Positions 1 through 8,499 of a stretch of DNA of 64,000 nucleotides are shown piece after piece. The notes under the pieces were generated by a model. It was given only the letters and a program-made list of their open reading frames with translations, had not been told where the DNA came from and searched no databases. The first letter of the stretch is position 1. Each line of letters starts with the position of its first letter. Made by a program: the position numbers and the translations under genes. The stretch spans positions 62,001 through 126,000 of the forward strand of contig NZ_JAPSKE010000006.1 of assembly GCF_031177825.1 (NCBI RefSeq), written 5' to 3'. Origin of the DNA: Paenibacillus sp. (lineage in GTDB: Bacteria > Bacillota > Bacilli > Paenibacillales > YIM-B00363).

Positions 1-2
1 AT

Positions 3-470
3 TATTTTGCAGTTACGGGTTGGCGGCTTGAGAAAGACGACCATTACGGCATTATGTCCTTAATCAACATTTACGACCACAATCGCTTAAGAATCGATCG
101 ATTCACTACACTTTTTCTATATACATGTCGTCTCATATATGAGGAAGAACGAGAACAAGCGAGCAGTTTCCACACTGTGAAAACGGAAACTCAGGCGGTC
201 GTAGAGAAAATGCAGATGCTGGGGCTTCTGGAAAAAGGGAAAACGACTCAAAAAGAACGTATTGATGCTCAGAGGACACTTGCTCATTATAACATAATAC
301 AAAAGATGGATACTTCTGCATGGAACAGCGAAGGCAACCAAATTCTCATTCTTCCATCCATTTTGTCTATTGTCTCTAATCAGGGAGTCAATGATATGAT
401 GGCAGAATTAGAGGAACTTCGCAAAGATGATGTCGACAAGACGGAGACGGGACAGGAGGATGCGGAATGA
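3..470 (+). CDS. jetB: Wadjet protein JetB, 5' end outside window
   Basis: JetB is the kleisin-binding (KITE-like, DUF4194) accessory subunit of the Wadjet SMC complex, which cleaves circular plasmid DNA. The reading frame is open from base 3, before the first internal ATG at 54. The residues ahead of that ATG (WRLEKDDHYG) and after it (NRLRIDRF, FLYTCRLIYEEE) look like one continuous winged-helix fold, so the true start and jetA should lie upstream of the window. The stop overlaps the jetC start (ATGA at 467-470), which implies translational coupling. The C-terminus is acidic (EELRKDDVDKTETGQEDAE). The assignment rests on the sequence together with the following SMC and Toprim genes. Confidence 0.88.
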   Translation, partial: YFAVTGWRLEKDDHYGIMSLINIYDHNRLRIDRFTTLFLYTCRLIYEEEREQASSFHTVKTETQAVVEKMQMLGLLEKGKTTQKERIDAQRTLAHYNIIQKMDTSAWNSEGNQILILPSILSIVSNQGVNDMMAELEELRKDDVDKTETGQEDAE

Positions 471-3400
471 AAAGGATGACTAAACTACTGCTGATTCATT
501 GGCACTATTTCGTACATGAACTGATCGAGTTCGAAAAAGTGAATTTTCTGACCGGCAAAAATGCCTCTGGAAAATCGACAATCATGGATGCGCTTCAGTT
601 ATTGCTATTGGCCGATACGAGTGGCAGTTTCTTTAACAAAGCTGCTAGCGGACGCGGGAATCGAACTTTGAGCGGGTATTTACGTGGCGAATTGGGGGAT
701 GATGAGAACTCTGGTTTCAAATACCTACGAGACGGTCGTTTTACAAGTTATATTGCAATAGAGTTTTATGATGAGGAAAAGAAGAAATATTTTACTGCTG
801 GGTGTTGCTTTGATACCTACTCGGAAAATGACATGCAAAAACTGTTCTTCCGATTTGATGGATCCATACCGTCCAATGCACTCGTCGTTAACCGAAAACC
901 GATGGATATTACAGCTCTTAGGACTTATATCAAGGAAAAATATACAGGACATAGCTATACCACTGATGTAAACCGGGACTTCAGGAATGATCTGTATGGA
1001 AAACTAGGTGGATTGCGTGATCGCTTCGGGCAACTGTTGAAAAAAGCTGTTTCGTTTAATCCGGATGTGGACATCCAGCAGTTTATTTCCGAATTCGTAT
1101 GCGATACGCAGCAAACCGTCGATGTCAGCCGTATGCAAGAGAATATTAGAAGTTATAAAAGATTGGAACAAGAAGCCGATGTACTTAAAGATCGTATTGC
1201 CTTGCTTGATCAAATTGTTACTGCTCATCAAAGTTTTGTAACTCACCAACAAAATGAAATGCTCTATTCTTATTTAGTTGACCGTGCTCGGGCTGATATC
1301 AAAATGATGGCCCTTGAAGTTGAAAAGAATAAAGCAGCAGAATATACAGCGCAGGTTTTCGCTCTGAACGGTACATTGGAAGCGGAAAATGAACGGCAAA
1401 TATTAATGCAGGAAAAACGTGATATTTTACAAGCACAATATCTAAATAATGAGCAGACTCAAACCTTGAAACATCTTCAGGCGCAGATTGAAGAAAAAGA
1501 ACTACGAAAAGACGAACTACAGAATGAATATGACAGGACCTCGGCAATGCTTGCAAAATGCGTGGCGTCGTGGCGTATAAATTTGAGTGGAATGATTCGG
1601 AAGATAGATGAAATCGATATTTCTTCTCTGAACCCTTTATTGACTACTCGTATTCATGATTTGGTTGCTGAAGTACAAGAATTCTTTGTCAATTTTGAAA
1701 CAATCGGCAATAGTGATGCTGAAGCTATTTTGTCAGTTGGTGAGGAAGGGCTTATCCATATCGCAGAAGCTGCGGATGCAATGCGAATAGAGTCCGGTGG
1801 ACTCGTTTCCCGTTTTTCCGAAGAACAGCAGAAGATTGCTGATGAACGAAAAATGTTACAGACAGAGCTGCAATCCCTTGAGAGCGGCGTGTATCGCTTC
1901 CCGCAGGATGTTTTGGATCTCAAGGAAGCGGTATCAGGGCGATTACGTGCTAAAACGGGGACAACTGTCAAAGTCGTCATCGTGGCGGAAGCGGCGGAAA
2001 TAAGGAATAATCGCTGGCGTAATGTCATCGAAGGGTACCTACATACGCAAAAATTTTATCTCATTATCCCTCCTGAACATTTCGACACTGCGCTGCATGT
2101 GTATGACGAAATCAAACGAAAGCGTAGTATTTATGGAACCGGTATTGTAGATATTGAAAGTATTAAGAAATTAAAACCTACTGCGGACCCCGGTAGTTTA
2201 GCAGAAGAACTAGACACCAATGATGCAAATGTACGACTATTTTTGGATTATACTCTCGGCCGCGTGAAAAAGTGTGACCGTGTCGGTGACTTGCGTCGGC
2301 ATCGAACATCAATTACTGACGAAGGGATGATATATCAGAATTTCGTTGTAAGAGCTATGAATCCGGAAAGATGGGCGAAACCAGCCATAGGTCAAGGCGC
2401 GATTCGGCAGCGTTTGGAAGATGTGAGAAGAGAGATTGCAAGACTAACCGATAAAATAGGCGTCTGCTCTTCCATCAAGACTGCCTTCCAACTGGGGAGC
2501 AGCCTAATTTCCATGAGTATATCAGAAGTCGGACAAATAGTATCAGCCGCGAAAAACGTCGGGATGATTCCGGAGATTGAGCGGGATATTACTCAGTTGA
2601 AGCACGATTTGAAGTCCGTTGATAAGAGCGTTATTGAAGCCCTACAGGAGCGTATTCGGAGCTTAGATCAAATGTTGAATACGTTGCGTGAACAAATTGA
2701 CCGATATAAAGACCAGTGCAGCACCATCAAAGAACGCTTGCGAGTATGTCAGGACGAGATGATACCGAAATTGTCCGAAGAACTCTATGCCATGGAGAAG
2801 CAGTTATTCGAACATTTCGATACGGAATGGCTGGGAAATACCGGGAAACAGAGATATGAACGTGAGTTACTTAGTAGAGGCAGCGCTGTCGATATTGAAA
2901 GGGCTTTTCCGCGAGAGCTCAGCCGCTCAACAAACGCCAGAACTGCGATGTGGGACGAGTTGCGAAACTTGCGTCGACAATACAACGAAAAATATCTTAT
3001 GGGTTACGATATTAATGCCATGCATAATGAAACTTACGACAACGCGTGGCTCGAGCTTAGCGATAATAAGCTCCCGGAGTATCTGTCAAGTATCGAGGAC
3101 ACACGAAACAAAGCCTTTGAGCAGTTTCAGGAGGATTTTTTAAGCCGCTTGCAAAACAACATTAATGACGCCAAAAGACAAATCGACGGACTCAATAATG
3201 CTTTAGGTGGAAGTTCCTTTGGTGAGGATACTTATCGATTTCGGATTATTCCCAAGCCTGAATATAAGCGGTATTATGATATGATCGTTGATCCAATGCT
3301 GCTAGAGGGTGGATACAATCTATTGTCCGATCAGTTTAATACAAAATATAAGGACGAGATAGCAGAACTATTCGCCATCATAACGAATGAAGGAACTGGA

Positions 3401-3865
3401 TCCAAATCACAGGAACGCGAAGATTATGAAAAACGTGTTCAAGCCTTTACAGATTATCGCACATACCTGTCATTCGATTTGGAGGTTATGAATAGTGAGG
3501 GCGAATCGCAGCGTCTTTCGAAAACGCTAGGTAAAAAGTCGGGCGGCGAAACACAGACGCCATTTTATATAGCTGTATTGGCATCATTTGCTCAATTATA
3601 TCGGGTTGGTAGGGATAAGATTGCGAACACATCTCGCATAATCTTGTTTGATGAAGCTTTTTCTAAAATGGACGGCGAGCGCATCGTGCGTAGCGTTGAA
3701 CTATTGCGACAATTCAATTTTCAAGTGGTGCTTTCTGCGCCACCCGATAAAATAGGAGATATAGCCACTCTCGTTGACAGGAACCTACTTGTGTTACGTG
3801 AAGGCAAGCTGGCATGTGTTCGCAGCTTTGATCCTAGGAAGCTAGAGGACCTAGAGTATGAATGA
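467..3865 (+). CDS. jetC: Wadjet SMC-like ATPase JetC
   Basis: This 1132-residue SMC/MukB-type ATPase is the motor of Wadjet, which extrudes loops on circular DNA until JetD cuts. A Walker A, GKNASGKST, sits at residues 30-38. Long heptad-rich coiled-coil stretches (about 230-370 and 660-790) flank a central hinge-like region. A signature-like KSGGETQ is near residue 1023 and the Walker B IILFDEAFSKMD near 1058, followed by VVLSAPPDK. The length fits the family. The gene overlaps jetB by 4 nt and jetD by 8 nt. The codons are AT-richer than those of genes beyond 32 kb, consistent with an acquired defence module. No frameshift or missing motif was seen. Confidence 0.93.
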   Translation: MKRMTKLLLIHWHYFVHELIEFEKVNFLTGKNASGKSTIMDALQLLLLADTSGSFFNKAASGRGNRTLSGYLRGELGDDENSGFKYLRDGRFTSYIAIEFYDEEKKKYFTAGCCFDTYSENDMQKLFFRFDGSIPSNALVVNRKPMDITALRTYIKEKYTGHSYTTDVNRDFRNDLYGKLGGLRDRFGQLLKKAVSFNPDVDIQQFISEFVCDTQQTVDVSRMQENIRSYKRLEQEADVLKDRIALLDQIVTAHQSFVTHQQNEMLYSYLVDRARADIKMMALEVEKNKAAEYTAQVFALNGTLEAENERQILMQEKRDILQAQYLNNEQTQTLKHLQAQIEEKELRKDELQNEYDRTSAMLAKCVASWRINLSGMIRKIDEIDISSLNPLLTTRIHDLVAEVQEFFVNFETIGNSDAEAILSVGEEGLIHIAEAADAMRIESGGLVSRFSEEQQKIADERKMLQTELQSLESGVYRFPQDVLDLKEAVSGRLRAKTGTTVKVVIVAEAAEIRNNRWRNVIEGYLHTQKFYLIIPPEHFDTALHVYDEIKRKRSIYGTGIVDIESIKKLKPTADPGSLAEELDTNDANVRLFLDYTLGRVKKCDRVGDLRRHRTSITDEGMIYQNFVVRAMNPERWAKPAIGQGAIRQRLEDVRREIARLTDKIGVCSSIKTAFQLGSSLISMSISEVGQIVSAAKNVGMIPEIERDITQLKHDLKSVDKSVIEALQERIRSLDQMLNTLREQIDRYKDQCSTIKERLRVCQDEMIPKLSEELYAMEKQLFEHFDTEWLGNTGKQRYERELLSRGSAVDIERAFPRELSRSTNARTAMWDELRNLRRQYNEKYLMGYDINAMHNETYDNAWLELSDNKLPEYLSSIEDTRNKAFEQFQEDFLSRLQNNINDAKRQIDGLNNALGGSSFGEDTYRFRIIPKPEYKRYYDMIVDPMLLEGGYNLLSDQFNTKYKDEIAELFAIITNEGTGSKSQEREDYEKRVQAFTDYRTYLSFDLEVMNSEGESQRLSKTLGKKSGGETQTPFYIAVLASFAQLYRVGRDKIANTSRIILFDEAFSKMDGERIVRSVELLRQFNFQVVLSAPPDKIGDIATLVDRNLLVLREGKLACVRSFDPRKLEDLEYE

Positions 3866-5114
3866 ACGGTATAGGCACCAGCTAATAGCAGCATTACTAG
3901 ACAAATACGAACGCAGTAGTTATTTTTCTGAGAGGAAACGGCCTTCCCGCCGAATCATGTTGAAATTATACGATGGTGGGCAGACGGATTTCCCCCAATA
4001 TGATATTGAACAGTTTGAAAAACGTACGAGGATTAATAATGCGGTACTGTCATTGAATGAGGAGCAGCTCGTTTCCTATCAGTGGATGCTGGGAGAAGAA
4101 AACCACATCATTGCAAAAGTTTGGCTGAATATTGAAAATTTATCCGCAGCATATGCCCTGATCGAAAGAAAGCCAAAGGGTGATGAAATAGACGATGTGT
4201 GCCTTGAACTATTGGATGCCATGGAAATTGTCCAAAATGACTGGGCCAAGCAGTTCCTAGCCGATGCTTATGAAACTATTTCTATCAGACGCTCAATTGG
4301 AATCAGGCTGCCCGCGGACAAAAAAGAGCGCACAGATCTCATTCGTGCAATATGTTTTATTGAACAATTGGGCGAGGTAGAAATACTGGAACGCGTTTTT
4401 TCGATACAATGTTTCGGTGATTCGAAAAGATTTGAGAAAACGGTTAAAACTCGGCTGCTTGGCATATTGTCAAAATACTTGGATTCCGTAGATGAATCTG
4501 AAGATGGACTTCTTAGACAAATAGGAATTTCTAAGTATCCCGAGCAAATGGAGTTTTGTGGACATGTCATCATCATTTTTGGTAATGAAGCCGTAGATTT
4601 TTCACCGTTAACTTTTGGTATTACTGTGAGTACAACAGATTTCGAAAGAGGACACCTAAAAGTTTCTCCTGAAATAAAAAGTGTGATCACTATCGAAAAT
4701 CGTGCCAACTACATTGAGTACATCTATAAGCAAAAAAGTGAACATGAACTGGTTGTATTCCACGGAGGGCAATTCAGTCCGGCAAAGAGGAAATTTTTAC
4801 AACGCATTGCGAATACCATACCAGACACGTGCAACTGGTATCATTGGAGCGACATCGATTACGGAGGATTTTCCATTTTAGCAAGATTGAGGAGGGAAGT
4901 TAAGGAAAATGTCATTCCTTACCGAATGAATAAGTCGGAATTGATAAAATATTCTTCTTTGACAGCATCAGTAATGCCAAAGTATCTTGAGAAACTTGAC
5001 AGCTTGAAGTTACGAAAAGAACTTGAGGATTGTCAAGACTGCATTAGTTACATGATTGAAAAACGTATTAAACTGGAGCAGGAAGCAATGTTGACAGACC
5101 AAAGGTTATATTAA
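3858..5114 (+). CDS. jetD: Wadjet Toprim nuclease subunit JetD
   Basis: JetD is the topoisomerase VI/Spo11-like subunit (DUF3322/DUF2220) that makes the double-strand cut in DNA stalled by the Wadjet motor. The protein is 418 residues, a normal length. The N-terminal half is helical and winged-helix-like. The Toprim core is visible as the acidic strand TIENRANYI (near residue 280) and the SDIDYGG motif (near 331), the expected Glu and Asp-x-Asp metal ligands. It starts within the jetC stop (GAGTATGAATGA), so the two are co-translated. No terminator was recognised straight after the stop. The operon order jetA-B-C-D is inferred, since jetA is not in the window. Confidence 0.92.
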   Translation: MNERYRHQLIAALLDKYERSSYFSERKRPSRRIMLKLYDGGQTDFPQYDIEQFEKRTRINNAVLSLNEEQLVSYQWMLGEENHIIAKVWLNIENLSAAYALIERKPKGDEIDDVCLELLDAMEIVQNDWAKQFLADAYETISIRRSIGIRLPADKKERTDLIRAICFIEQLGEVEILERVFSIQCFGDSKRFEKTVKTRLLGILSKYLDSVDESEDGLLRQIGISKYPEQMEFCGHVIIIFGNEAVDFSPLTFGITVSTTDFERGHLKVSPEIKSVITIENRANYIEYIYKQKSEHELVVFHGGQFSPAKRKFLQRIANTIPDTCNWYHWSDIDYGGFSILARLRREVKENVIPYRMNKSELIKYSSLTASVMPKYLEKLDSLKLRKELEDCQDCISYMIEKRIKLEQEAMLTDQRLY

Positions 5115-5666
5115 TTGCTTGCGGCAGCCGGTTATGTTGTTCACGCAGTAGATCGGGTGGTGGATCCGGCTGTCGGAGCAAAAGTCGTTCTGCGCGGTAA
5201 TTGACATGATCGGGAACTATCACAACGTGTATGTGAAGTTATAGCTGCTCGCAGAGCTGAGGGTGACGAGAGGAATTTTACAGTGTTTCCGTCCACGCTG
5301 TCCGGATGTGTTCTGGGGTTGGAGACCGCAGTGGGGAGCCGGAAACGGATGCCGCTGTAAGTTCGGCTGCAACGGGCGTTCCTCGATCTTCGCAATGAAT
5401 TGCAGCGGATTCCAACTGGAGCTTATTCTGTACGGTCTGGGAAACCATCGAGGGAGATGCAAACGTTCGGGTCTTACACGTGCTTTTTATAGTAGGCGGG
5501 CAATCTAACGCGGAATAGTTGGTGATGTATGAATCGACTGAAAGGGCTAACAAGCAGTTGTGTTGAACAAAGGTATGCTAGAGTTCGCTGAGAAATTGAC
5601 AACTTGGCTAGTGACAATGCGAAAAATTAATTAATCTCATATATACCTTAAATTATAGAGGAACCG
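5115..5666. other. Intergenic stretch without a recognisable gene
   Basis: About 550 bases between jetD and the leader of the McrB-like gene. Short overlapping frames occur on both strands (for example plus 5263-5508, minus 5278-5553), but none has a convincing ribosome site or a recognisable protein pattern, and they contradict each other. The stretch from about 5130 to 5510 is GC-richer than both neighbours and may be remains of a lost gene. The last 50 bases are AT-rich (CATATATACC, TTATAGAGG) and could hold the promoter of the downstream gene, though no clear -35/-10 pair stands out. Confidence 0.5.
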
Positions 5667-5736
5667 AAACCACTTTGTCGAATTGTGTTAGGTGATTAAC
5701 TATTCCTAACAACTATGGCTACAAGGTGGTTTTCTT
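5667..5736 (+). promoter_or_regulatory. Structured leader covering the ribosome site of the McrB-like gene
   Basis: AAACCACTTTGT (5667-5678) pairs with ACAAGGTGGTTT (5721-5732): 12 consecutive pairs including one G-U. Inside the loop TGTTAGG (5686-5692) pairs perfectly with CCTAACA (5705-5711). The 3' arm of the outer stem contains AAGGTGG, the only plausible ribosome site for the ATG at 5737, and it runs into TTTTCTT. The element could therefore hide the ribosome site or act as a terminator-like attenuator. The pairing is read directly from the sequence; the function is inferred. Confidence 0.6.
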
Positions 5737-8499
5737 ATGTCCTTGCCGAAAGAGCTTTCCAACATATTTACATCAAGACAAAAATCCTACAAGATGGTCC
5801 TTGTCCTTTCACTTCTCATTGAAATGAACATTTCCGGTAAAAGAGAAGTTTCCTTTGTGAACGTCAGAGAAAGGTTTCTTTCTCATTTCAAGGAGCGAGA
5901 AGAATCAGGAAGACCAGTTGATCAGCCTCCGAATGGTTTTCAACAATGGGTAAGTATGTCGCCTTCCCAGGTACAACATATCATTATTACACCAATAAAT
6001 GCACTATCTGAGATAATTGAGTATATTCCCGGAACCCAGACGATTGGATTTAATCGTGAACTTTACGAAAGCTGGGATAACGATGTGATCATTGAATTAA
6101 GTGATTATGCCAATCACGAACTTGAACGTTACTATCAAAGTCATGACCCAGGTGAAGGAACTTATTCAATTAGGGATGCCTTAACAAGAATATTAACAAG
6201 TTACGAGAAAGAGAAGAGAGAACCATTTAAAAACAACGAGTTTGGGGCGTTTGTCCGGAGGGAAGTACCAAATGGTCTGAGGTCGCTACCGTTTATTCAT
6301 GATAATCTTCAAGTACAGGCCTCGGTTGGACAAGGAAATTGGGTAACGGTTCCTTGGATTGCTATCATGGACCGTAGAATTACGACTTCTACTCAACGAG
6401 GAGAGTATATTGTTTACCTCTTTGTCGAGGATATGAGTTCGGTTTATTTGACATTGGCACAAGGGGTTACAGAGCCGCAGAAAAGTAAAAGCAAAACAGA
6501 AGCCTACCGGTATTTGAGAGATAAGGCCAGAGAGTTGCGAGAGCTGCTTCCCCTTGAGGGTTTACACAAGGATGACCAAATCCACCTGGCTTCGGGCGGG
6601 TTAGGAAGAGATTATCAGGTATCAACGGTGGCTTATTATAAATATGAACGTGACCATATCCCGGATGACGTCCAACTGGAAAATGACCTGAAAAATCTTG
6701 TCGATAATTACAGTCTGTATGTGGACCACGTACTGAACAGCAAATCTGGCAATGATTTCGTTAAACCTGCGTTTCCATACACGATAGCCAGGTTACATAT
6801 GTTCCAAGGGATTTTAAAATATTTGTCCGATCGCTCAGAAGTACTCATCGAGGAACTAGTTAAAAACCAAGATACTGTACTTAAGTCGGGAGATGAAGCA
6901 AAGCACCCGAAGGAACGAGTCACTCACTTAGGACGTGCACTTCAAGAATTTGGGTTTATCACCATATCGGAAATATCGTTCCAATTAACTGATGTCGGAA
7001 ATATATATACATCAGTATTTTTGGCGGATCCGTGGAAATTAAGTGGAAATCAAATAGAGCTTTTTCGGAATCAGATCAAAGCTTATCAAAGTCGATTAAC
7101 GGAAAGTGTAAAACGTGCGATAGAGATTGTAAAAGAACTGAGTGAATTTACCTTAGAGGAGTTTACGTTCCCTTTTATTACTGCACTTGGTATGGCCGGT
7201 CAATGGAATGAAGTGACCCAGCGGAATCGTTCCATCTTTATGTTGAACTGGTTGGAGGACCTTCATTTTATTAAGAAAGAAGGTCGAAATTACTATTGGC
7301 TAAACGATCAAGAGGAGGGGGTTGTGTTGGAGTTAACGGTAGGTGAGAGACTGCAACGAATCAACGCCTTTATCAAAAGTAAGGGTTTCAATTACCCAAC
7401 GAATATGATCGAGAACTTCTACCTCTCCCTGAAGACGAAACCGTTTACCATTCTTGCAGGCATATCGGGTACGGGCAAGACGAAGCTGATCAAGCTGTTC
7501 GCTGAGGCTGTTGGAGCTACGGAGGAAAATGGACAATTCGTACTGATCCCAGTCCGACCGGACTGGAGCGACCCCGCCGATCTGATTGGCTATACAGACT
7601 TGAGCATGACTTTCCGACCGGGGAAACTGACTGAATTAATTCTCCGTGCAAGTGAACCTGAGAACAAGGAAAAGCCGTATTTTCTCTGTTTGGATGAGAT
7701 GAACTTAGCGCGTGTTGAGCATTATTTCAGCGACATCCTATCCATTCTCGAAACGCAACGTTGGAAGGACGGTCGTATTGTAACCGACACCGTCGTTTCG
7801 AAGGATCTTCTGGCAAGCTCTCTGAATGGCGCTGGCGAAACATTTTCGGACCTAATGATTCCTGAAAATCTCTTTATCGTAGGCACCGTCAATATGGACG
7901 AGACGACGCATCCGTTCAGCAAGAAGGTATTGGACCGGGCGAATACAATCGAGTTCAACTTCATTCAGCTTGCTTCTTTCCCGGACTTCGAGCTTACAAC
8001 GAGCTCTAGCCCTGTCCCGCAGCCGTCAGCATTCCTTAGAAGCGACTTTCTACAGCTCATCGATGCATACGCGGAGCACAAAGCGCTGATTCAGAATACA
8101 ACGGAAACTTTAGTCGGAATCAATGAGATCTTAGAGGAGATTAATGCGCATGTCGGTTTTCGGGTGAGGGATGCGATATGTTACTATCTCATCTACAACG
8201 ATAAGTTCCAGCTGATGCCGGAAAACGATGCGCTTGACTTCCAAATCCTGCAGAAGATCCTTCCACGTATTCAGGGGACAGGTCAATCCGTGTTGAGGGT
8301 GTTGTTGGGGCTGCTGCGGATCTGCACGGATCAGAAGAAGTCACTCGAAGACATGCTGATGGAACCCGAGCAGTACTATCAGCAATGGCTTAAGGGCTCT
8401 TCGACTACGAAGGCTATCTACCCTCAGAGTGCTAGGAAAATCGCCTACATGATTCGGAGGCTTGAAGAGCATGGATTCACTTCCTTCTGGGTCTCGTGA
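5737..8499 (+). CDS. McrB-like AAA+ GTPase of a McrBC-type restriction system
   Basis: A 920-residue protein. The C-terminal third is an McrB-family AAA+ motor: Walker A GISGTGKT at 575-582, Walker B LCLDEMNLARVEHYF from about 650, and VGTVNMDETTHPF near 715, close to the McrB GTPase signature. The N-terminal ~550 residues are unfamiliar and presumably recognise the target (modified DNA or another trigger). It overlaps the downstream nuclease gene, as expected for an McrB/McrC pair. Base composition changes inside the gene: sample lines of the first half are near 40 percent GC, the AAA+ part near 50. McrBC motors power DNA translocation that brings two nucleases together; which modification is sensed cannot be read here. 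Confidence 0.85.
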   Translation: MSLPKELSNIFTSRQKSYKMVLVLSLLIEMNISGKREVSFVNVRERFLSHFKEREESGRPVDQPPNGFQQWVSMSPSQVQHIIITPINALSEIIEYIPGTQTIGFNRELYESWDNDVIIELSDYANHELERYYQSHDPGEGTYSIRDALTRILTSYEKEKREPFKNNEFGAFVRREVPNGLRSLPFIHDNLQVQASVGQGNWVTVPWIAIMDRRITTSTQRGEYIVYLFVEDMSSVYLTLAQGVTEPQKSKSKTEAYRYLRDKARELRELLPLEGLHKDDQIHLASGGLGRDYQVSTVAYYKYERDHIPDDVQLENDLKNLVDNYSLYVDHVLNSKSGNDFVKPAFPYTIARLHMFQGILKYLSDRSEVLIEELVKNQDTVLKSGDEAKHPKERVTHLGRALQEFGFITISEISFQLTDVGNIYTSVFLADPWKLSGNQIELFRNQIKAYQSRLTESVKRAIEIVKELSEFTLEEFTFPFITALGMAGQWNEVTQRNRSIFMLNWLEDLHFIKKEGRNYYWLNDQEEGVVLELTVGERLQRINAFIKSKGFNYPTNMIENFYLSLKTKPFTILAGISGTGKTKLIKLFAEAVGATEENGQFVLIPVRPDWSDPADLIGYTDLSMTFRPGKLTELILRASEPENKEKPYFLCLDEMNLARVEHYFSDILSILETQRWKDGRIVTDTVVSKDLLASSLNGAGETFSDLMIPENLFIVGTVNMDETTHPFSKKVLDRANTIEFNFIQLASFPDFELTTSSSPVPQPSAFLRSDFLQLIDAYAEHKALIQNTTETLVGINEILEEINAHVGFRVRDAICYYLIYNDKFQLMPENDALDFQILQKILPRIQGTGQSVLRVLLGLLRICTDQKKSLEDMLMEPEQYYQQWLKGSSTTKAIYPQSARKIAYMIRRLEEHGFTSFWVS

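Noticed and set aside
5141-5553. Several 80-90-codon frames on both strands between jetD and the McrB-like gene
   Set aside because: They are mutually overlapping, without ribosome sites or recognisable motifs; treated as intergenic.
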